A DNA stretch of 64,000 nt from Krasilnikovozyma curviuscula (lineage: Eukaryota; Basidiomycota; Tremellomycetes; Cystofilobasidiales; Mrakiaceae). The translations under genes were made by a program, and so were the position numbers. Position 1 is the stretch's first letter. The number at the start of each line of letters is the position of its first letter. Shown here in pieces: positions 55,547 through 64,000 of the stretch. The notes beneath the pieces are model-generated. The model was not told where the DNA came from. It made no database searches and was given only the letters and a program-made list of their open reading frames with translations. The stretch spans positions 1 to 64,000 of the forward strand of contig MVAQ01000014.1 in assembly GCA_014825775.1 (NCBI GenBank). Reading direction: 5' to 3'.

Positions 55547-58081
55547 TCAGTAGTTGTATCGGAAGTCTGGGTTCTCCTGGTCAGTGGTATCCGTGAACGA
55601 GTGCTTGTGCTCAATCACCTCTTCGCCCTCCGAGACTTCTCCAGCGGCGGCAGCCGCAGAGGCAGCGGTGCCGTGGGCTCTGGAAGCCTCAGCCGCCCTA
55701 CGCTTCTTCATGTTGCGGCGCATCAGGATGATGCGAAGAACGATTCCGAGCACAATGTACACGCCGTAGAGGACAATGTGGGCGATCCATGCGGAGATGT
55801 AGCGTGGTGCAGCTTTTGCCTACAGCCGACGACGGAAGTCAAGTCTCATGCTCAGTATATATTTCAAGGTCAGGGAGGATTTAGATTTGAAAGGCAAGAC
55901 GTACTTGGTAGACTTGTGGACCGATGATGCAGCCTGCTCCGTACGCTAGGAAAGCCAGTGTTCTAACGGTCGTGACTTTGGTCTGACCAGCAATGTTTCG
56001 AGTGAGCAGCGACCAGAGCAAGTTACCAGTCGAGACAACAAATTGCACAGCATCTAGACAGGAATTTTTTTTATTTTTTTTTTAGTCAAGACTTGGATAA
56101 CCACATCTGAAGGAGGATGAAAGAGATACTCACAGAACGCAACCAGCATCCCACCGGCGTTCTTCGAGGTGACAGGTACAGCTGCAAGGACAACGGTCCC
56201 AGCGACGGCTGGGACAACAAAAAGGATGGTTGTAAAGATGGTCTGATTTGTCTTCCTGGCAACCCAGGCGGACAACAGGAAGGCAAGAAGAGAGACGGCG
56301 CCCTGAGCGAGGTTGAGAAGCTGTGCTTGAGCAGTGCTGAACCCGAGACCTTTGACCTAATCGAAGAGACAGAAATTGCATGGGCAAGATAGACGAAAAG
56401 GATAAAGAGTTTGAAATGCGATCCAACGTACGATGATGTTGGCGAAGACAGCGAGACCAGAAACGATGATAAAGCACGAAATCTGCATGATCAAGATAAT
56501 CCACACCACCGGATCAAGAAGCGCTTCCCACATCTGGTGGCTCTTCCACTTCTTTCCCTGAAGAGCAAGCTCATTCGATCTGAGGCGCTCGACCATCAGC
56601 ATCTTGTCTTCTTCTGACCAGCACTTGGCTTTCATTGGAGACTAAGTTCAGATTATGATGCTTATTAGTTGAGTGCTGAAGACGGGCAGGGATATATGTG
56701 GTACTCACGTCGGGAAGCAACCAGAGGATGCAAAGTGACCAGATGACAGTGAGCGAACCAACGACTGCAGTGGAAAATGGGGTTCAAAAGTCAGTTCTGA
56801 CAGTATAGCGAGTTTACGAGAGACAAAAAGAAAACTGACTGAGAAACAACGCTTTATACGGAGGGAAGGAGTCCTTGAGGAACAAGAGAGCATAAGACAG
56901 CAGACCCATCAAGCAAAGTTGGAGACCCTCTGAGAAAGTTCAGATGAGGGAAACTAATCAGTTTGAAGAAGCGAATAAAGACCACTAATTATAGCGTACG
57001 CATGCAGTACCAGAAGGATATTGTCTGTGCATGTTCCTCCTTTCGGTAGTAGAGACAAGTGATCGCCATGAGCGTAGGTTGGACTGTAAAGCGAGTGGCG
57101 CTGTCAACATCCATCTCGTAATGTTCAATTATTAAATGAAGAATACCAATCCATACTCACCGCCACTTTCAAACAGACCAAGTAAGACTCTGACGACCAC
57201 CAAAGACTTGAAGTTTGGGGCAACTGCGTGCATACAAACAATCAAGCCCCAAGTGAACACTAACCCACCTAGGAACTTCCCAAGAGGAGCTCGTTGGATG
57301 ATCCAATTCATGGGGAATTCTCCAACTAGGTAGCCGAAGAAGAGTACTGTTCCAAGCCAGCTGGAAAAAAGAGGAAAGAAAGACGATATTGACAAGATGA
57401 TCAGTAATTGACGAGATTCGATCAGAATGGGGTAGATATGCACCTGTACTCATTGCCTTCCAAATGGGTCGCTTCTTTCAGACCTTCAATAGAGGAGAAG
57501 GCGAGGGTTCCCTTATCTGCCGTTTGACACTATTGAAAAAATTCATCAGCTTGGGTTCCGATAGAAAAGTAAGTAACAAAAATACAACTCACAAGGTCTG
57601 CCACGGCGCGCAATGACGATTCCAGATGGCGCTCAGTACAACCTCTCATACTCTCACAGGTTAGGAGGAGAGATATACTCACAGGTCATCAGCATGATCG
57701 GTAGCACTCTTCTATTCAAGAGACCTCTGATGCGTTTGTTGGTCGCTTCATCAATGACCTATTAGTGGTCACACAAAGATCAAAGATAGCCATCAGAACA
57801 GAGATCCATTAGACTAAACATCACACAGAACGAGACAACTCACGATAGAGGCGTTTGTGTATTTAGCCACCTGGGAGTAGTAGGGTCAGCTTGTATTGTA
57901 ACAGCGAGGAGGAGCAACGAGCTAATAAGACAAGCGCAAAGACACCACTCACTTCGGGATCGATGTCATCCTCCTTAACAGCCTCAAGCTTATACTCAAC
58001 GTGTTCAGAGAAGCCTTTCGCATCCTTTTCATTCGAGAGGGAGGTGTCGATTGAGACTGTGTTAGTGAGTGGGTTAGCCAT
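55547..58081 (-). CDS. MFS transporter, Dal5/allantoate-permease family
   Basis: Thirteen exons sum to 1608 nt, 535 residues. The order of about twelve membrane helices fits the anion:cation symporter family: VLPIMLMTYLCQTADKGTLA in helix 1, WLGTVLFFGYLVGEFPMNWI, KFLGGLVFTWGLIVCMHAVA, VVVRVLLGLFESGVQP, then the C-terminal helices FVVSTGNLLWSLLTRN and YISAWIAHIVLYGVYIVLGI. The tail ends ENPDFRYNY, a common ending in this family. Yeast Dal5 imports allantoate, ureidosuccinate and dipeptides; relatives carry vitamins or other organic anions, so the substrate is open. Exon 4 (57594-57598) is only 5 nt; it restores frame and the Tyr-Leu of helix 1. Other exons approximately: 57953-58081, 57844-57870, 57684-57759, 57445-57530, 57161-57360, 57000-57083, 56840-56929, 56709-56764, 56432-56641, 56134-56356, 55905-56053, 55547-55819. 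Confidence 0.9.
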
Positions 58082-58701
58082 GGTGGGGGATTCTGGAACC
58101 AGCTACGATAAGAGTGATAAGGCAGAAAAAAGAGGGGTGAAGATGGTGTGGGGTAAAGGAAGAAGAAACTGGAGAAAGTCTGTGGGGATTTTTATAAAGG
58201 AAAGCGGCTGTTCGGAGATTGGAGATGGAGAAGGAGATCAGGAGATAAGACAGCGTCGTCCAGTGGCGTGCCCGACTGACCCATGCTGGCTAAAGCAAGA
58301 TAGCAGACGAATTAAGACGCATCTGTTGGCAAGGGAAATGAGGTCTAGCAATATCATTGTGGGGTGGAATCAAGCAAATGGACGGTGTTAAACTACCCAC
58401 AGCGACAGCGCAGTGGATATTTATTCTTCGCCTTGCATGGCAGCGGGCCTCATCTGACCTTTTCGGTAGGTCGCGAAAACCTTGAGTGCCATGAAACGTT
58501 ATATTACAAGCGCTAGTGCAGTATAATCGGTGGTGCGGAGAATGGAGGTCACGCTAAAATTCGAGGGGAGAATGGAAACTCGATATTGAAAATGGACTTC
58601 TTCAGGTGACGAGGCTGCGATAGTGAACAACAATAGTCATACAAGCATGGAGTGCGTTACTTCAGAAAACTAACACCTAAATGAGGCAGCAAAAGATTCT
58701 T
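58082..58701. other. Permease promoter region
   Basis: Upstream of the permease start and 3' of the WD40 gene. No gene seen, and no GATA-type nitrogen-control cluster is claimed. Confidence 0.45.
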
Positions 58702-61004
58702 TCATAACTGATGTTGAAGAGACTCATCAAACCCCCACGTCCTTACAGTCCGATCTTCACCACAACTGACAAGCAAGCCTTGGTTTCTGTTCCACTGCGC
58801 TTCATACAGCGGGCCCGAGCCATGACCTTTGAGCGTCGCAATTGGTAACGAGGATGATTCTCCCCAGATATACAGCATTGAGTCCTGGAGAAACGGAATT
58901 TCGTCAGTATCGCAAACCGAGAGGGGTCAAAAGCGAGCTCTACGACCACGAACCTCAGATCCGGAGATGACAAGATCTGAATGCATGAAGGTCGAGCGGA
59001 CGAAATGTGGAGTACCAGCAGTGTTTTGATGTGTGGAGAACCGCTTCAGAGGTTTGAACTGCGGTCGTGGTGAGGACAATAGGTCAGATGACAGCAGGAG
59101 GGAGCCGGCGATCCGGAGACTGACCATTCTTAGATCCCACAGCATGTTAGAATTATCCTTTGCCGACGTAAGTAGTCTCTTTCCACCGCCTTCTTGGTCG
59201 AACTCGACAGAAGAGATCTCACCCAATAACGACGATATTGAATGAACGCAGATGCCTGTCACAGGATCCCAGAACCGGATCGTCCTATCTTTAGACCTAG
59301 TGATGAACATCCACCAAAAGAGAAGACAAAATTGATTGTTAACAATAGAAGAAGGGAAAATACCTCAGAATCAGACCTACCCGCTGGCGATCAACCCGTT
59401 CCTGCCAGGCCCAACGGCAACACTACTCACGGCTCCTTCACATCCCGTAAATGTCCTTTCGACATTTCCTCTCTCAACGTCCCATACTCGCAACACCTTG
59501 TCGTAGCCTGCGCCGACGACCCTGCGCTCGTTCCTGTCTAGAAATTTGACGCTGTAGACATCGCCCTTAATGGACGGGCCAGAGAGCATCTGCAGTATAG
59601 ACGCATCGCCGTGAGTGGGTGTAGAGAGGATGTGGATCTGACCGTTTCCAGCTGAGGCGGCGAGGTGGGTACCGGAGGAGAGCGCCGAGAGCGACCAGAT
59701 TCGCGAAGGTGACGCCGGCGTCAGGACCTGGGCTACGACTGTGGAGGACGAGTTCGTCGGTGTGATGTGTATGGTGTTGTCGCTGGAGCCAGAAGCAATA
59801 CGATCTCCGTCTTCGCCGAGGAAGGTGACGCATTTCACATTGCCGCGATGCGAACGGAAGGTTGAGATGAGTTTGTTTGGTATTATGTACGGCGTATAGT
59901 CCTTCAACAACCTTTTTTTTTTGACCAAACAAAAAGAAAAAAAAAGAAGAAAATCAAAGAAACTGTCAGTCTACAAGAGCCTTTCTGGTTGAAATTAGGT
60001 GAGTTGATCGATATGAATACCGAAAACTCACGTCGTAACTTTCACTGCACCCGCACCTCTATTTCCACCCCGTACATCAACCTGACACTTGACTGCTTGC
60101 TTCAACAAGCTTCCCAGTCTCCCATCATCAATCTCAACCTCTCCCACTCCCGCACCCATCGTGCTACCCCCCGATTGCCGAACGATGGATGCGAGTCGCT
60201 CGCGCTCAAGCGCGACGCCTTCCCAGTGCTGAAAAGAGGCTGACTCAGTAACTGAGCGTGACGTGAGGAGATATGACAGATCATGGTGCGATGTTGACGT
60301 TGGAGCGAAGTGTTCGAGCGGTTTGAGCCTTCGGGAGAGGAGGGTAAATGCCTTTTGTGTTTCGGAGCTAGATTGTTGGAAGTGTAGGAGATGTGAGTTA
60401 GAGAGGCCGGGAAGCGTTATTTTATGAGCAAGAAAATGATTGAGAGGTGGACTGACGATTCAATCAGCTCTAAGAATTGTTGTCGGTAGATCAAGTACAG
60501 CGTTGCTTTTGGATTCCTCAACAGCTCTCCACCCGCGTCACCCTGCCCACCACTTACGCTACTGGTAGTAGATGTACTGAGTATTCTATCGACGGAAGAC
60601 CAGTCGCCAGCGAGGATGCGGGACACGAGCTCCTCGCGCAGCTCTTCCATCTCAAGCGTCTGGCGGGAGCGGATGAGGAGCTCTTCTTTCATTGCATTGA
60701 GCGTGTGTGGGAGAAGCGACGGGTTGGAAGACAGGTGTGACAGGATGAGGTGTAGAATTTCCTGCATATAGAAAGTGGTAAGATTCACGTAGGCATGGCG
60801 AAACGAGAGGGGTCCTCAGGAAAGTGGAAAGGGAGCGTACTTGTTGAATCATCGGGCTGTCGATGTCAATCAGGTCGTCATTTGAAGAAGAGCTCTTCTT
60901 CGTGTCCTCACTTTCATGTGACAAAGGGAGCAATCAGTCCGCTGCTGCAAGTTATATTGGTGCGAAAGAACCTCGGCTCACTTGATTGAGAGGTCCTGCA
61001 CCAT
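58702..61004 (-). CDS. LisH/CTLH-WD40 repeat protein
   Basis: Eight exons (60982-61004, 60841-60910, 60457-60761, 60032-60367, 59381-59911, 59125-59296, 58954-59058, 58702-58884) give 574 residues. Residues about 32-75 look like LisH (EILHLILSHL, TLNAMKEELLIRSRQ), followed by CTLH-type LREELVSRILAGDWSSVDRI and FLELIESSETQKAFTLLSRR. After LLKDYTPYIIPNKLISTF comes a WD40 propeller: HRGNVKCVTFLGEDGDRIAS, VVGAGYDKVLRVWDVERG, IASGSKDRTIRFWDPVTG, LLTSAKDNSNMLWDLR, ISGSEDSMLYIWGESS, LLVSCGEDRTVRTWG. The layout is that of WDR26/Gid7 and SMU1 (ubiquitin-ligase scaffold or splicing factor). Which of these, if either, cannot be decided by eye. The N-terminal two exons are small but in phase. Confidence 0.84.
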
Positions 61005-63213
61005 GATGAGTGGAGGAGCCTCGGCACGTTCAAACGGAGAGCTCGTTCAGCCCAAGAGAAAAGATGGGATCAATCCAGGTTAAGTTTGGAGGTAGTTTCT
61101 GAGCAAGAGGAAATAGTGGAAGGTTCAGCTCCTTTTCTTGTTCCTTTTCCTGGACAATATTCCGAGAGATAAAGAACGTACTCTCTTTGATATTAATTAC
61201 AAAGGAGATTCCACCTGAGACTTGTGGTAGTGCTGGGATTTTTTTCTAATCACCCTGGAAAAAGTCAACTTCCGTTGCAGTTTGCAGTTTACCAAAGCTG
61301 CGCGAGTGCACGTTGTGCCTGGGCTATTGACCACAAAATCGTGAAAATGAATCCTTCCAGGAATCGACACTATCTCTGCTTCACTCACAACTATCGTCAA
61401 GATCACAAACTGGTGGACCTTATTCATTAGGAACCTGAGGGCCGTCTTACATGGCGTGAGGTCGAACGTCGCCACCTTGTCGTCCTCTGCTAAACTTCGC
61501 AACGGGGACGCACAACGTATTACCACACAGACACGCTCACACAAAGAAAGAGAGAGAAAGAAAGAGAAGAAAGTGAGAGAAGGTGGGTGCGACTTTTTTT
61601 TATTTCCTTTCTCCTCGTTCTATCCACATAGTAGCACCCACGCTAGCATCAACACTCGCCCACCCGAACTGGTTTACCCATTTAACCAGCAAGTCCCCAT
61701 CATTCTTTAATCCTAGTGATATGCGAAAGATTCCAACCTCACACCCTTGAACTATTTATGAGCCGACGTCCACATTCGGGCTGAGAGGTGTATCTTTCTT
61801 TAGGTTTGAGAAGGTGGTGGGATGTCATGAGTTGTTGAAGAAAAAGCGAGAAGAGGAATGTGAATCACACGTTTAGTGGAATGGGATAGAGATATAGTCT
61901 GGGAGACTGTCACTCGTACATCTCTATCTCATCTGAACCCCTTCTCCTACAGGAACGATCTCACGATCGCCGAACCTTTACTCTGTTGTTGAAATATAAA
62001 GTACAAAACCACAACAAACCAGGTCGATAGCCTTCAGCACTACCTTCCTTTTAGCTATCAATCTCCTCCCTGGCTCAACCATCTCTGTCGACTTCACTGT
62101 CACCTACACCACAATTCAAAAGTAATCGTCTTCCTCGTGTTCATTATTGTCAATATCTCTCCTGGCAAATATATATTAGACCTCCTACCCCCTCCAACTG
62201 ATAGTGAAAGACAGTACCAACATAGCACCATATCCATCACATTTTGTCGCGGAACGATGCGTAGAACCTACCTCAGCGCGTCGCTCTGAAGCTCAACTTA
62301 CCTTTCCGACTAGTAAGGTTTGACTCGTGCCACAGGTTGCTGCGTTCCCTAAGAGAGATGGTGGAGGTGTTCTACAACGTCCAGTGGGTCCTCCTGTGTT
62401 ATTTCAATAGTAAGCGCACGAAGTGGGCTGAGCCGCTCTGCAGCGCTGAAGGGTTGAGGTGGCCTGTTCAAGGGAGGTTATCAAAAGCGATAGTTAGATC
62501 GAGGTGTAGGAAGGAGATGCTTAGAATGGTGTAAGAAAAAGTTGCTCACTGGTGGAAGATTCAAGTGAGAAGGAGGAGGAGATGGAGAGGTCGTGACCGA
62601 TGGTGGGAGTTCTAGGGTGGTAGACAAGCACCCGGCGCTACTGATCTGCTCAGAAGGAGATTTAATATCTCTCCAAGATTTATGGCATATTTATGTCTGC
62701 AGCGAACCATTTTGCGATTTTTGCTAGATCGGTTGCCAAATGCGCCATGAATACGGATGCGCCCAACGAAACAAAACCGCAACTCTCCCTCTCCTAAGAG
62801 TCATCCCCTTTGTTTACATTTTGATTTCGTTTTCATGTCATGTATAGCTACAGTTTGCCGGCTTTCATTGATACCTCAAAGGCGAAAAGCTTATCTCAAA
62901 GGACGACGCGTGCCGACCAGACGTCATCAGGGAACTACTTGCGAGACCACGCAAGCCTTTTGTTTTTCTTTCGCCCTGCACATTAGGTTGACTCAGCTTT
63001 TTCCCACCAACATCTTGGTTTTGAAACTGACACCTACCCACTCCGGTATACTACGCACACCATTGACTGGACAGCAGCTTCCTCCCTTCAAAACACTATA
63101 TCGCAGTGAACTATCGTAGCTCATCCGCCTCACACGACCCGACTATCGACCCACAAATTTTTCCTTCATCCCGTTCTTCGTCACTTCAGCGACACGCAGC
63201 AGATATATCTTGA
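61005..63213. other. Gene-free stretch, 2.2 kb
   Basis: Between two divergently oriented genes. No coding gene is supported; the frames at 62337-62534 and 62757-63119 (plus) show no family pattern. Contains a purine-rich low-complexity tract at 61541-61583. Confidence 0.4.
61541..61583. repeat. Purine-rich (GAAA/GA) low-complexity tract
   Basis: Forty-three bases with only A and G except one T, built of AAAG and AGAG units. Read on the other strand it is a CT-rich tract of the kind common in fungal promoters and 5' leaders. Confidence 0.6.
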
Positions 63214-63664
63214 ATGGAATCCAACACTGTAGTTGATCTCAAGGGAGGTCGTGAAAAAGAGGAGGACGTTTACTCAATAGCTGAGAAGGGTGAACCGATA
63301 AGCCGAGGACAATTAAGTTCGTGTGATGATTTCCTCTCAAAACCTCTTTCCTCGTCAGGCTGTCATTGACAATTACGTTAACTTCTCTTCCTTAGTTGAG
63401 AGCAGTACAAGCTTCCTTTCCTCTCATCGATTAGCGACGTCACTCCTCCCATTACTGCTCCTGGCTCTCACCCTCATCATCCTCTTCACCGTCCCCCTGG
63501 CACGGCAGTTCATCTTCTTCGACTTCATCAAGTTCAACCCCCGATCCGAAGCACTACAGCAGCTGCCTCGTAGGATAACAGGCGTGGTGACATTACTCGG
63601 GAGGGAAGCGCTGCGGTTGGGCATCAGGGCCTGCTGGGTGATAGCTGGTTTCACAGAGAATTGA
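63214..63664 (+). CDS. Small single-pass membrane protein, unknown
   Basis: Two frames are visible. An ATG at 63214 opens a polar segment (starts MESNTVVDLKGGREKEEDVY). A second open frame (63326 or earlier to 63664) encodes up to 113 residues with one strong membrane helix LLPLLLLALTLIILFTVPLA and a basic end (RRITGVVTLLGREALRLGIR). A splice joining them in phase would need a GTTTAC donor near 63271 and the CAG acceptor at about 63359, which is possible but weak. Alternatively the protein starts at the ATG at 63326. No family is recognised. Confidence 0.45.
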
Positions 63665-64000
63665 ACTGAGGGACAGATGAGATGTGAAGACTAGTGTTGT
63701 ATGAGAAGTGTGTACTCTGTTTAACGCTATACATGGACCGAGAAAGATTGGTCTGCTCTAACTGAGCTGTCGAACGAGCGCAGCGCCTTTCTCTGGTCAC
63801 TTTGGGTCTCCCCTTGGAAATGATGCCAACGTCTTCGTAAAATTAATTCTTTGTAGTAGAAAAAGTATCAACAGATCAGCCAGCACATTCAAAAAACTGA
63901 TGGCGATCCCTTCCTCCACTCAGGTCTTGGCAGCTAGAAGTAAAGCTGATCTCTCCCGGTTCTATCCACACACAGGACTCACATCAGTCCTATAATGAGA
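63665..64000. other. Window end, no gene seen
   Basis: 3' side of the small membrane-protein gene; no supported feature up to the window edge. Confidence 0.4.

Noticed and set aside
57600..57650. A 50-nt exon in place of the 5-nt micro-exon in the permease
   Set aside because: It also keeps phase but would insert 16 charged residues into the first membrane helix, unlike any permease of this family.
1..64000. CRISPR array, prophage, insertion sequence or operon structure
   Set aside because: No regularly spaced repeats, no transposase or reverse-transcriptase motif and no bacterial gene organisation; the genes are intron-containing fungal genes.

Overview
This is a eukaryotic nuclear segment from a fungus, most likely a basidiomycete. 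Nearly every gene is split by short introns, typically 50-80 nt, with GTRNGT-type donors and a CTRAY-like branch site close to the acceptor. Genes lie on both strands with short spacers and no operons, and the protein families are fungal. Class level (Tremellomycete-like) is only an impression. I found no CRISPR array, convincing tRNA or rRNA gene, or intact transposon. Exon joins were worked out by eye from splice consensus, reading-frame phase and family similarity; in almost every case the exon lengths sum to a multiple of three. Boundaries may be off by a base or two.

Left part (1-20.4 kb): 3' end of PCNA with an unusual charged insertion; proteasome regulator PI31; a short-chain dehydrogenase that looks frameshifted; a Zn2Cys6 transcription factor; a Pin1/Ess1 prolyl isomerase; a small F-box-like protein; peroxin PEX3; a CASTOR-like tandem-ACT protein; a DHH exopolyphosphatase with an N-terminal hydrophobic anchor; mitochondrial ribosomal protein uL30m.

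Middle (21-43.6 kb): a head-to-head pair of related F-box-like genes, a small NTF2-like protein, a AAA+ ATPase, a nucleolar propeller protein (possibly NOL11/Utp8-like), tRNA-splicing endonuclease subunit SEN54, a Ser-rich single-pass membrane protein with a YDPNQQ tandem repeat, an alkyltransferase-like DNA-repair protein (ATL1), a large TPR/Mlp1-type nuclear-basket coiled coil, and a GDSL/SGNH hydrolase.

Right part (44.6-64 kb): two more members of the same F-box-like family, an SsuD-like flavin monooxygenase, the ER N-glycosylation factor EOS1, a Dal5/allantoate-permease MFS transporter with a 5-nt micro-exon, a LisH/CTLH-WD40 protein, and a small membrane protein of unknown function.

The genes are mostly independent housekeeping functions (replication, proteasome, peroxisome, tRNA splicing, ribosome, nuclear pore, N-glycosylation). 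The distinctive features are the four-member F-box-like family, which looks like a lineage-specific expansion, and the density of very small coding exons (3, 5, 10, 12 and 13 nt). I see no clear multi-gene novel system. The best candidates for something undescribed are the F-box-like family, the CASTOR-like ACT protein and the insertion-bearing PCNA.
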